Counted from the stretch's first letter, positions 1-5,422 are shown. The stretch is DNA of 9,000 nucleotides from Bacillota bacterium (GCA_030706065.1 JAUZPH010000124.1:1-9000), one strand, 5' to 3'. Notes: a model not told the origin generated them from the sequence alone. Translations and numbers: made by a program.

Positions 1-51
1 AAAGTCACTGCTTGAATCTACTACTCTGGCACCTTTTATAAGCAATTCCAT
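1..51 (-). CDS. pyrC: Dihydroorotase, N-terminal fragment (cut by window edge)
   Basis: Dihydroorotase closes N-carbamoyl-L-aspartate to dihydroorotate, the third step of pyrimidine synthesis, in the cytoplasm. Only the first 17 residues are visible (MELLIKGARVVDSSSDF), reading off the left edge. This opening, a short beta strand with K-G-x-x-V-V-D, is typical of the amidohydrolase start of PyrC. The metal-binding H-x-H motif that would follow is outside the window. The ATG is preceded by a good GGAAAGGAG ribosome site. The gene begins 36 nt after the pyrI stop on the same strand, and pyrB-pyrI-pyrC is a known operon order, which supports the call. Another amidohydrolase is the only realistic alternative. 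Confidence 0.8.
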   Translation of the reverse strand, partial: MELLIKGARVVDSSSDF

Positions 52-87
52 ATCCCTTGCTCCTTTCCAACCGGTCAACTGCCGTCT

Positions 88-519
88 CTAAATGTCTTCG
101 AACCGTACTATATCGTCACAGTATTCACATCGGAACTCCCTTTTTTCGTAATCCACCAGATGAAAAACATGGGGCACATACTCTTCCACAGAGGTTACAC
201 ATCTTGGATTTTTGCATTTTATCACGCCTTCAACCCTGGTGGGAATCTGAAGCTTTATTTTTTTAGTAATTACTTCATCTTCTATAATATTGATAGTGAT
301 ATCAGGGTCTATGAGCCCCAATACCGTAAGTTCTATATGAAGCTCATTTTCTATCTTTATGATATCCTTTTTTCCTATCTTCACACTGGGAGCGTTCATG
401 ATGAGCGCCACTGTAAAGTCCGCACCCGTCAGGTTCAAATAGTTGAATATCTTAACCCCAAGGCCTGCAGTTATATGGTCAATTACAATTCCTTTTTTAA
501 TACTGTTGATAGTAACCAT
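88..519 (-). CDS. pyrI: Aspartate carbamoyltransferase regulatory chain
   Basis: This is the regulatory subunit of aspartate carbamoyltransferase. It binds nucleotide effectors and bridges the catalytic trimers in the cytoplasm. The 143 residues are close to the usual family length of about 140-150. The N-terminal allosteric domain covers roughly residues 1-95 (I-x-x-G-x-V-I-D-H-I near 7-16, then LNLTG at 28-32). The C-terminal zinc domain has four cysteines in the expected C-x4-C...C-x2-C pattern: C102, C107, C131 and C134. The start lies 13 nt after the pyrB stop, so the two chains are almost certainly co-transcribed and made together. The ribosome site is an unusual run of seven G after an A. 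All four zinc ligands are present, so the chain should be functional. Confidence 0.96.
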   Translation of the reverse strand: MVTINSIKKGIVIDHITAGLGVKIFNYLNLTGADFTVALIMNAPSVKIGKKDIIKIENELHIELTVLGLIDPDITINIIEDEVITKKIKLQIPTRVEGVIKCKNPRCVTSVEEYVPHVFHLVDYEKREFRCEYCDDIVRFEDI

Positions 520-532
520 TGCTCTTCCCCCC

Positions 533-1456
533 CTACACTAAACCAAGCAGTTTTATTATAAGTGCCATTCTCACATACATTCCGTTTTGAGCCTGCTTGA
601 AGTAATAAGCCCTCGGGTCATTGTCCACTTCATAATCTATCTCATTTACCCTCGGCAGCGGGTGCAGTACTATCATATTGGAGGGCGCCAGCTTCATCTT
701 GTCGTTATCCAGGATATAGCTGTCCTTGAGCCTGATATAATCCTGTTCATTGAAGAACCTCTCTTTCTGTACCCTTGTCATATACAAGATATCCAGTGTA
801 TCCAATACATCTTCCATTCTTTCTGCCGCTTGGAATTCAATATTGTTTTTAGCCAAAACTTCATTAATTATATAATATGGAACTTTCAATTCTTCCGGAG
901 AGATAAGAACAAACCTGTTATTATCATATCTTGACAGGGCTTTGATTAAAGAATGGACAGTTCTTCCGAACTTCAGGTCTCCGCAGGCACCTATGGTGAG
1001 GCCCGAGAGTCTTCCCTTGACATTTCTTATGGTGAGCAAATCCGTGAGGGTTTGAGTGGGGTGCTGATGTCCGCCGTCTCCTGCATTTATTACAGGCATA
1101 TCGGTGTACATGGAGGCTATTCTTGGCGCTCCTTCTTTCGGATGCCTCATTACTGCAATATCCGCATAGCATGCAACGGTCCTTATTGTATCCGATATGC
1201 TTTCCCCTTTTGCAACTGAACTGGAATTAGGCTCGGAGAAGCCCAGGACATTTCCTCCCAGCCTTAACATTGCAGCCTCGAAGCTGAACCTTGTCCTCGT
1301 ACTGGGCTCGTAAAACAGAGTAGCCAGGATTTTCCCGTCACAGATGTGGGAAAATTCCCTGGGGTTAGAGATGATTTGACCTGCCAGTTGAAACACTTCT
1401 TCCAGTTCTTCAACTGTAAAATCCATAGGGTCGATTAAATGTCTTGTCTTTAACAT
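533..1456 (-). CDS. pyrB: Aspartate carbamoyltransferase catalytic chain
   Basis: PyrB joins carbamoyl phosphate and L-aspartate to give N-carbamoyl-aspartate, the committed step of pyrimidine synthesis. From the ATG at 1456 it has 307 residues, the usual length. The carbamoyl-phosphate site S-T-R-T-R is at 52-56, the mobile-loop lysine K83 sits in SVAKGES, H132 and Q135 are in HPTQ, R165 and R228 match the aspartate-site arginines, and HPLPR is at 265-269. All key residues are intact. An in-frame ATG at 1462 (two codons longer) is nearly as good. Spacing from AAGGAG is 10 nt to 1456 and 4 nt to 1462, which favours 1456. The frame stays open to an ATG at 1555, but that codon lies in the leader terminator stem, so it is not the start. 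The two leader PyrR elements are described separately. Confidence 0.96.
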   Translation of the reverse strand: MLKTRHLIDPMDFTVEELEEVFQLAGQIISNPREFSHICDGKILATLFYEPSTRTRFSFEAAMLRLGGNVLGFSEPNSSSVAKGESISDTIRTVACYADIAVMRHPKEGAPRIASMYTDMPVINAGDGGHQHPTQTLTDLLTIRNVKGRLSGLTIGACGDLKFGRTVHSLIKALSRYDNNRFVLISPEELKVPYYIINEVLAKNNIEFQAAERMEDVLDTLDILYMTRVQKERFFNEQDYIRLKDSYILDNDKMKLAPSNMIVLHPLPRVNEIDYEVDNDPRAYYFKQAQNGMYVRMALIIKLLGLV

Positions 1457-1468
1457 ATTCATCACTCT

Positions 1469-1500
1469 CCTTCTTAGCCTCTCGGGGCTAAATTTAAAGG
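1469..1500 (-). promoter_or_regulatory. Second PyrR-type RNA hairpin, overlapping the pyrB ribosome site
   Basis: Read on the minus strand, AGCC-CCGAGA-GGCT forms a short stem with a CCGAGA hexaloop, matching the CNGNGA loop known from PyrR binding loops. It is followed by AAGAAGG, as in many PyrR sites. A lower stem can form between CCTT (1500-1497) and AAGG (1472-1469) across a purine/A-T internal loop. That AAGG is the core of the pyrB Shine-Dalgarno AAGGAG (1472-1467). If PyrR with UMP stabilises this hairpin, it should block translation of pyrB. This is inferred from the sequence; PyrR itself is not in the window. Confidence 0.75.
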
Positions 1501-1527
1501 TAAAGAAACATAGGTATTTCATGGCAT

Positions 1528-1555
1528 AAAAAATGCCCTCCAAAAAGGAAGGCAT
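1528..1555 (-). terminator. Leader attenuator terminator upstream of pyrB
   Basis: On the minus strand, ATGCCTTCC (1555-1547) pairs with GGAGGGCAT (1541-1533) over a TTTTT loop, nine pairs including one G-U. A run of T ends the structure (1533-1528). This is a textbook intrinsic terminator placed before the pyrB start, so it acts as a leader attenuator. Its 5' arm also belongs to the competing antiterminator. Confidence 0.88.
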
Positions 1556-1600
1556 AACAATACCAAGGTAAACTGAAATTCTCAGCTTTATGACTTCCTT
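1545..1600 (-). promoter_or_regulatory. Antiterminator pairing in the pyr leader
   Basis: AAGGAAGTCATAA (1600-1588) is complementary to TTATGCCTTCCTT (1557-1545) at 12 of 13 positions. Forming this pairing uses up the 5' arm of the terminator. Its own 5' arm begins with the AAGG that closes the first PyrR hairpin. The three structures are therefore mutually exclusive in the order expected for PyrR attenuation: PyrR hairpin on, antiterminator off, terminator on. Confidence 0.8.
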
Positions 1601-1627
1601 ACTGATCTCTCTGGATCAACTTAAAGG
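1597..1627 (-). promoter_or_regulatory. First PyrR-type RNA hairpin (anti-antiterminator)
   Basis: On the minus strand TGATC-CAGAGA-GATCA makes a perfect five-pair stem with a CAGAGA hexaloop (CNGNGA type). A lower stem CCTT (1627-1624) with AAGG (1600-1597) is separated from it by a purine-rich internal loop. This is the classic PyrR binding-loop architecture of Gram-positive pyr leaders. It lies in the first 40 nt of the predicted transcript. Confidence 0.82.
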
Positions 1628-1656
1628 GCTATGTTTTTAATTATCTTAACATAGCC
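1627..1656. repeat. Perfect 9-bp inverted repeat over the pyr promoter -10 box
   Basis: GGCTATGTT (1627-1635) and AACATAGCC (1648-1656) are exact inverted copies separated by 12 bp. The dyad is centred between the -10 box and the predicted start of transcription of the pyr operon. That position suits a repressor operator. Most of one arm lies upstream of the transcript, so a purely RNA role is less likely. No known regulator motif is recognised. Confidence 0.6.
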
Positions 1657-1671
1657 TGCCATATATGTCAA
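1643..1671 (-). promoter_or_regulatory. Sigma-A promoter of the pyrBIC operon
   Basis: On the minus strand a perfect -35 box TTGACA (1671-1666) is followed, after a 17-bp spacer, by TAAGAT (1648-1643), four of six to consensus. Transcription should begin near 1636, giving a leader of about 175-180 nt before pyrB that contains both PyrR hairpins and the attenuator. Confidence 0.82.
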
Positions 1672-1709
1672 TTCAGTAAATTATATCTTTATTAAAATAT
1701 ATTTTGTGT

Positions 1710-1715
1710 TATAAT
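1710..1715 (+). promoter_or_regulatory. Possible -10 box for the 40-residue peptide
   Basis: A perfect TATAAT stands 38 bp before the start codon of the small peptide gene. The -35 region at the right distance (around 1687-1693) is A/T-rich and matches consensus poorly, so this is a tentative call. It is divergent from the pyr promoter, and the two core regions do not overlap. Confidence 0.4.
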
Positions 1716-1753
1716 AAAAACATATGAGTTTTCGGGAATGAGGTGATATATAG

Positions 1754-1876
1754 ATGGACGCAATGACTGCAATGGTTATAGTAACTTCTGTTCTCTTCGT
1801 AGTGGGAGGCGTAATCTTAAATAGGAAATGTGACAAGGCCGCAAAGGAATTTCAAACGCGAAACAAAAAAAGATAA
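1754..1876 (+). CDS. Small single-span membrane peptide, 40 residues
   Basis: Unrecognised peptide of 40 residues. After a short acidic start (MDAMTAM) comes a hydrophobic stretch from about residue 7 to 22 (VIVTSVLFVVGGVIL) with a GG in the middle, enough for one membrane helix. A strongly basic tail rich in Lys and Arg ends in NKKR. The positive-inside rule suggests the tail is cytoplasmic. The ATG has a good ribosome site (AGGTGA, 7 nt spacing), a TATAAT upstream and a terminator immediately downstream, so it looks like an independent transcription unit. There is no sign of a toxin partner. A real small gene is likely, but its function is unknown. Confidence 0.65.
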   Translation: MDAMTAMVIVTSVLFVVGGVILNRKCDKAAKEFQTRNKKR

Positions 1877-1881
1877 GAAAC

Positions 1882-1938
1882 AGGAGTTATTCTATAAACA
1901 GCGATTTATTTATTTGGATAACTCCTCTTGTCTTTTTT
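1882..1938 (+). terminator. Terminator after the small membrane peptide
   Basis: AGGAGTTAT (1882-1890) pairs perfectly with ATAACTCCT (1918-1926) around a 27-nt loop. The stem can extend across a short bulge with AGATAAGA (over the stop codon) against TCTTGTCT. Six T follow at 1933-1938. The long loop makes it less compact than usual. Confidence 0.7.
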
Positions 1939-1999
1939 GATACATTTATTTGATAATAAACCTTTACTGTTATATCCTGAAAAATATTCGGTTATTATA

Positions 2000-2028
2000 T
2001 TTACTAATTAATTACATTATTATATAAT
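2000..2028 (+). promoter_or_regulatory. Probable sigma-A promoter of the AI-2E permease
   Basis: TTTACT (2000-2005, four of six to TTGACA), a 17-bp spacer and a perfect TATAAT (2023-2028) in very A/T-rich DNA. Transcription would start near 2035, about 35 nt before the start codon. Confidence 0.55.
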
Positions 2029-2069
2029 AACATCATTAATTGTAGAATTACATTAGGTAGGTGAATAAT

Positions 2070-3113
2070 TTGAATTTTTCAAAAAGTTTCTTAAGCAGGG
2101 ACATAATGGAAAAGTTTGCAGCTCTTCTTATAGTGGCCGTGCTTATATTCATTTTTCAAGGTATTTTGGATTTGCTTCTCTTTACCTTTGTCTTTTCATT
2201 CTTTCTGTATATTATACAAAACTTTTTATACATCAACTTAAGAAAGTTAATACGGGTTGAGAGGAAAATAGTAATTGCCTTTGTATTTCTTCTTGTGGTT
2301 GCTTTGATATCCTTTTTCCTTTATAAATATATTCCTGTTATCATCACTCAATTTAAGGAAATAGTTGAAGAACTTCAGGAATTTGATGTTAACAAGTTAA
2401 AAGGTACGATACCTCAAAGTGTACTGGATATGGTCCAGAAGATTGATCCGAAGGATTATATTCAAACCGGAAGTTCTGCCGCCGTTAAGACCATTACTAA
2501 TATTGGCAAGCTGGGATTTGATATATTTTTATCCCTCATATTAAGTTTCTTTTTTATAATCGAAAAAGACGAAGTTGTAAACTTTGGCCGCAGAATTGAA
2601 AACAGCAAGCTGGCAGGGCCTTTTAAAAGCATAAAGTACTTTACAAGGAGTTTCTTGAATTCCTTTGCCAAGGTAATGCAGGCACAGATACTTATAGCCT
2701 TTATAAATTGCGTTCTTTCCATTATCGGGCTTTCCATTATGGGTTTCCCGCAGGTTCTTGGCCTTGGATTCATGGTCTTCCTTTTAGGACTTGTTCCGGT
2801 GGCAGGAGTATGGGTCTCCCTGATACCGTTATCGATTATTGCCATAAAAATCAGTGGTGTAACCCTGCTTATTTATGTATGGGGTATGATAGCGGTAATT
2901 CACTGCCTTGAGGCATATGTCCTGAATCCGAAAATCATGTCCATGAATACAAAACTCCCGGTTTTTCTGACCTTTCTCATTCTTATTGTCTCGGAGCATC
3001 TGATGGGTATATGGGGCCTTCTGTTCGGAATTCCTATTTTCATGTTCCTCCTGGATATATTCGATATAAAGGTTTTTAAAACTCCGGAAGAAGTAAAAAC
3101 AGTCAATAAATAA
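2070..3113 (+). CDS. AI-2E family transporter (TqsA/YdiK-like permease)
   Basis: Integral membrane protein of about 347 residues, in the usual length range of the AI-2E exporter family. Members have been linked to autoinducer-2 export, but others move ions or are uncharacterised, so the substrate is unknown. Residues below count from a GTG at 2061. Two hydrophobic segments lie at about 19-55 and another at 70-90. A soluble amphipathic region follows at about 91-145, as is usual for the family. The conserved C-terminal membrane half runs from about 205 to 340, with a G-F-P...G-L-V-P-V-A-G loop near 228-250 and a late GIPIF. TTG at 2070 has AGGTGA 5 nt upstream. GTG at 2061 has only a 3-nt gap after AGG, and ATG at 2106 is a further option. 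It is a monocistronic unit ending in a terminator. Confidence 0.88.
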   Translation: MNFSKSFLSRDIMEKFAALLIVAVLIFIFQGILDLLLFTFVFSFFLYIIQNFLYINLRKLIRVERKIVIAFVFLLVVALISFFLYKYIPVIITQFKEIVEELQEFDVNKLKGTIPQSVLDMVQKIDPKDYIQTGSSAAVKTITNIGKLGFDIFLSLILSFFFIIEKDEVVNFGRRIENSKLAGPFKSIKYFTRSFLNSFAKVMQAQILIAFINCVLSIIGLSIMGFPQVLGLGFMVFLLGLVPVAGVWVSLIPLSIIAIKISGVTLLIYVWGMIAVIHCLEAYVLNPKIMSMNTKLPVFLTFLILIVSEHLMGIWGLLFGIPIFMFLLDIFDIKVFKTPEEVKTVNK

Positions 3114-3137
3114 AAAGAGCCCAGAGCTCTTTTTTTA
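3113..3137. terminator. Bidirectional terminator between the permease and the 42-residue peptide
   Basis: AAAAGAGC (3113-3120) pairs with GCTCTTTT (3126-3133) around CCAGA. T runs follow on both strands: seven T at 3130-3136 on plus, and TTTTTATTTATT on minus. It sits directly at the permease stop and at the stop of the convergent small gene. Confidence 0.88.
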
Positions 3138-3263
3138 TTTGTTCGGCAGTCCCCTGACAGGCTTTCGCATATCATTGTCGGTATCCATGGTTATAGGATT
3201 TGCAGTTTTGGGATTGCTGCTTCTGTTGTCATTCTTTCTTTCTTTTTCGGATTTATTACTCAT
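3135..3263 (-). CDS. Small hydrophilic peptide, 42 residues
   Basis: Unrecognised 42-residue protein, highly charged and rich in Asn, Lys, Asp and Pro, starting MSNKSEKERKND and ending GLPNK. It has no hydrophobic stretch and no cysteines, so it is likely cytoplasmic and perhaps unstructured. Support comes from a clean ATG with GGGGTG six bases upstream and a stop codon ending exactly at the bidirectional terminator. It begins 90 nt after the acylphosphatase stop on the same strand, and I see no terminator between them, so the two may share a transcript. It could still be a chance reading frame. Confidence 0.55.
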   Translation of the reverse strand: MSNKSEKERKNDNRSSNPKTANPITMDTDNDMRKPVRGLPNK

Positions 3264-3353
3264 TTAAAGCACCCCTTTCATTATTAGCTTTCCCAAATGA
3301 AGTTATGGTATTCCTGACAGTATCAGTTTCTCCCCAAGTATGGAATTACTGAG

Positions 3354-3626
3354 TCAATATACAATTCTAAAGCTTTTTTCTTCTCCTTTTATTTCCGCCT
3401 CATCTATCGATACATTTTCAACATCCGAAAACAGGTTGCCTTCTCTTATCTTATAGAGGAAGATATCCAGTTTATGTTCTTCTCCCTGTACTTCAATCTC
3501 AACTCTGCCGTCATAGCAGTTTTTAACCCACCCCGTCAACTTCATACTTAAGGCCTCTTTATATGAAAAAAATCTGAAGCCTACCTGCTGAACCTGTCCG
3601 GAGACTATAATATGGTATCTCTTCAT
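3354..3626 (-). CDS. acyP: Acylphosphatase
   Basis: Small cytoplasmic enzyme that hydrolyses carboxyl-phosphate bonds such as acetyl phosphate or 1,3-bisphosphoglycerate. The 90-residue length fits the family (about 90-100). The phosphate-binding signature G-Q-V-Q-Q-V-G-F-R is at residues 10-18, ending in the catalytic R18. The second signature, G-W-V-K-N...G-x-V...G, spans 32-48 with the catalytic N36. Both key residues are present. The start at 3626 was chosen because GGAGGAG stands just upstream and homologues begin close to the first strand. The frame is open for 28 codons further upstream, but that extension has no domain or ribosome site. Its physiological substrate here is unknown. Confidence 0.94.
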   Translation of the reverse strand: MKRYHIIVSGQVQQVGFRFFSYKEALSMKLTGWVKNCYDGRVEIEVQGEEHKLDIFLYKIREGNLFSDVENVSIDEAEIKGEEKSFRIVY

Positions 3627-3710
3627 TTTACTCTCCTCCCATATCGTTTGCCGTGTTAACCCATCAATTGATATAGTTTTCAAATGTGTAACAAATACAG
3701 TCCTATCCAT

Positions 3711-3739
3711 ATTGTACCATAGTCAAATCAAGTTATAAA
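3711..3739 (-). promoter_or_regulatory. Tentative promoter of the acylphosphatase gene
   Basis: On the minus strand TTTATA (3739-3734), a 17-bp spacer and TACAAT (3716-3711). The -10 box is good (five of six), the -35 box poor. It would give a leader of about 78 nt before the chosen start, which would exclude the longer start at 3710. Confidence 0.35.
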
Positions 3740-3816
3740 CTCGTATGATAATGACTGGCTTACGCTCTTTTACCTTTAATAATCCGCTATTTAAAATTTA
3801 TGGCGATAAAATAAAT

Positions 3817-3852
3817 GAGTAATTTTTACTCTGAATCTGGCAACAATATAAG
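3817..3852 (+). promoter_or_regulatory. Possible promoter with a palindrome over its -35 box
   Basis: A perfect inverted repeat GAGTAA-TTT-TTACTC (3817-3831) overlaps a possible -35 box TTTACT (3825-3830). After a 16-bp spacer comes TATAAG (3847-3852, five of six to TATAAT), 28 bp before the downstream gene. The palindrome is placed where a repressor would block the promoter. No known operator motif is recognised. Confidence 0.4.
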
Positions 3853-3879
3853 AAGAATTTGTTTTTGGGAGGATAAAAT

Positions 3880-4128
3880 ATGGAAACTACAATTATGGCA
3901 TTAACCATCGACCCAAGGGTTGATCATGCGCCCCAGGTACAGACCGTTTTGACAAAACACGGCTGCATAATAAAGACACGGCTTGGGCTTCACGAGACCA
4001 GTGAAGACCATTGTGAAAACCGGGGATTGATCCTGCTGCAGATAAACGGGAAGAAAGGTGAGATAGAAACCCTTGAAAGAGAACTTGAAGATGTAGAGGG
4101 AGTAAACGTAAAATATATGACTCTGTGA
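3880..4128 (+). CDS. Small ACT-like/ferredoxin-fold protein of unknown function
   Basis: An 82-residue protein with a strong ribosome site (GGGAGG, 7 nt before ATG), its own probable promoter and its own terminator. The pattern of a short strand (TTIMALTID), helix (APQVQTVLTKHG), strand pair (IIKTRLGL...GLILLQING), helix (EIETLERELEDV) and final strand (GVNVKYMTL) fits a beta-alpha-beta-beta-alpha-beta ACT or NikR-C-type fold. It resembles the small TM1266-type proteins placed near iron hydrogenase genes, though no such genes are seen here. H27, C29, H38, H44 and C45 cluster in the middle and could bind a metal or ligand; that is speculation. The fold is inferred from the residue pattern alone. 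Confidence 0.8.
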   Translation: METTIMALTIDPRVDHAPQVQTVLTKHGCIIKTRLGLHETSEDHCENRGLILLQINGKKGEIETLERELEDVEGVNVKYMTL

Positions 4129-4153
4129 AAAGTGCGGCTCTGCTGCACTTTTT
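4128..4153 (+). terminator. Terminator after the ACT-like gene
   Basis: AAAAGTGC (4128-4135) pairs with GCACTTTT (4145-4152) around a 9-nt loop and ends in five T (4149-4153). It starts on the last base of the stop codon. Confidence 0.85.
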
Positions 4154-4260
4154 CATATAAAAATCATTTGTATATTCTGACAAAAGCCCTTTTACCGATA
4201 AAAGATTTTCCTGCATTAATTTATATTTTTCAAAATAATTGGCATACTACATATATCTTT

Positions 4261-4282
4261 GGTTACCTGTTCCAAGGTGACC
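4261..4282 (+). repeat. Inverted repeat upstream of the DUF4179-like gene
   Basis: GGTTACC (4261-4267) and GGTGACC (4276-4282) form a seven-pair RNA hairpin (one U-G pair) with an 8-nt loop, ending 16 nt before the ribosome site AGGAGG (4298-4303). It could be an operator or an mRNA leader hairpin. I see no strong promoter in 4154-4260, only a second short dyad CTTTTA-CCGA-TAAAAG (4189-4204) and a weak CTGACA-N16-TAAAAG. Confidence 0.4.
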
Positions 4283-4313
4283 ATATGTTGTAAACTTAGG
4301 AGGTTGGAAAGGT

Positions 4314-5228
4314 ATGACTAATATCCAATATGGAAAAAGTATTCAGAAACTCATCCTTCTTGTGGGTATAGCTGCCGCAGTCATTTTTTCAAATAAATAT
4401 TCCATTACCTTTGCCGAAGGGCAGTTCCCTCCTGATTCTGTTTTCAAATATCTGTATAATGAGAATCAGGTAAGCGGAAGCTACGTAGAATATGCGCAAA
4501 AAATCAAAAGTAAGGCATCGGATAAAGGGATAACTTTCACCATTGATGAAGCTCTCTATGACGGCAATATACTGAATATTTCCTTTATTATTCAAAGTAA
4601 CAAGGCGTTTGACAGAACTCCGGCAATTCTGGGAGACTCTTTGCTCGTAAATAACAAAGAACTTGCCGGGAGTGACGGCGGCAGTAAATCAGAAGCCCTT
4701 GACAGCCATACCTTCATTGGATTAAAAAGCTATCTGGTTAACAAAAATACCCTTCCTCAGGATTTGAAAGTGGAATACAAGGCTAGAAATATTGCCGGTA
4801 TAGATGGCTCCTGGAGCTTCAAATTCAATGTAACCGGCGCAAATACTATGAATAAAAGAAAAGCATACTCTCCAAGAGCCTGTGCATCTATCGAGGGTGT
4901 GAATTATAAGTTTAATGAAGTAATACTCACTCCTGTCAGTTCATGTCTTACTATTTCAATCAGTTTTCCGGACGACAGAAGGAACAGTGATGGCGGAAGG
5001 TTGTTAAAAGACTTTTTCCTCTACGATGATAAGGGAAATATGTTGAATCCAATTGGAGGAAGGGGCAGCGGAGAAAATAATGATTTCAGCCAGGAACTCT
5101 ACTTCAGCAATGTCAAGGAAGTTCCTGACCATCTGACCGTTCTTCCGGTGGACTTTTTAGTACAGAATGGAAAACCCGAGCAGGTCGTAAAAGAGGCCCT
5201 GAAATTTGATATACCTCTTAATAATTAA
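4314..5228 (+). CDS. DUF4179/DUF5643-like exported or membrane-anchored protein
   Basis: A 304-residue protein. A basic N-terminus is followed by one hydrophobic segment (about 13-25), and TFA-EG near 32-35 could be a signal peptidase site, so it is either secreted or held by one helix. Residues about 40-175 resemble DUF4179, the extracytoplasmic domain of some Firmicute anti-sigma proteins: V-x-E-Y-A-Q-K, then DKGITFTIDEALYDGN, later GSWSFKFNV. Residues about 180-300 resemble DUF5643, with VNYKFNEVILTPVSSCLTI and the YDDKGNML turn. The cytoplasmic anti-sigma part usual in such proteins is absent, and no sigma factor gene adjoins. AGGAGG stands 10 nt before the ATG. The domain names rest on recalled sequence character. 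The function is unknown. Confidence 0.8.
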   Translation: MTNIQYGKSIQKLILLVGIAAAVIFSNKYSITFAEGQFPPDSVFKYLYNENQVSGSYVEYAQKIKSKASDKGITFTIDEALYDGNILNISFIIQSNKAFDRTPAILGDSLLVNNKELAGSDGGSKSEALDSHTFIGLKSYLVNKNTLPQDLKVEYKARNIAGIDGSWSFKFNVTGANTMNKRKAYSPRACASIEGVNYKFNEVILTPVSSCLTISISFPDDRRNSDGGRLLKDFFLYDDKGNMLNPIGGRGSGENNDFSQELYFSNVKEVPDHLTVLPVDFLVQNGKPEQVVKEALKFDIPLNN

Positions 5229-5234
5229 TAAAAA

Positions 5235-5268
5235 AGCCGCATTGCGATAAAAAGTTCGCAATGCGGCT
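5235..5268. terminator. Strong bidirectional terminator between convergent genes
   Basis: AGCCGCATTGCGA (5235-5247) and TCGCAATGCGGCT (5256-5268) are a perfect 13-bp stem with an 8-nt loop. On the minus strand it is followed by TTTTTTATTAATT, so it is an excellent terminator for the chemotaxis gene, whose stop is about 155 nt away. On plus the tail (CTTCCTTTATT) is poorer, but it lies only 6 nt after the DUF4179-like stop. Confidence 0.9.
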
Positions 5269-5422
5269 CTTCCTTTATTCCATCTTCAGCTTTTATCTAA
5301 AGATGTGTGAGTTTAAACATTAACAAATTCACTGGAGAAAATATCGAATTTTCACCGATTTTTCGAAGGAGATAAATTCAATTATAAATTTCCGCAGCTA
5401 TATATGTTGAGGAACTTCTCTG

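Noticed and set aside
88..1219. Plus-strand and alternative-frame reading frames across pyrI and pyrB
   Set aside because: They are antisense or frame shadows of two clear genes with all catalytic and zinc residues; none has a ribosome site or domain.
1457..1555. Extended pyrB start at 1555 giving a 340-residue protein
   Set aside because: The extra codons run through the leader terminator, T run and PyrR hairpin; there is no ribosome site at 1555 and the family starts near MLKTRHLID.
2462..3175. Reading frames opposite or out of frame with the AI-2E permease
   Set aside because: They overlap a well-supported membrane protein gene and show no protein character of their own.
3627..3710. 28-codon N-terminal extension of acylphosphatase
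   Set aside because: No ribosome site before 3710, no family similarity, and a GGAGGAG site stands directly before the ATG at 3626. The tentative promoter would start transcription downstream of 3710.
4158..4201. Sigma-28-like motif (ACCGATAA at 4194) before the DUF4179-like gene
   Set aside because: The nearest upstream TAAA is 32 bp away rather than about 15, and the match lies inside a short dyad.
3893..4216. Minus-strand 107-residue reading frame over the ACT-like gene
   Set aside because: It covers a gene with a strong ribosome site and runs through that gene's terminator; composition is not protein-like.
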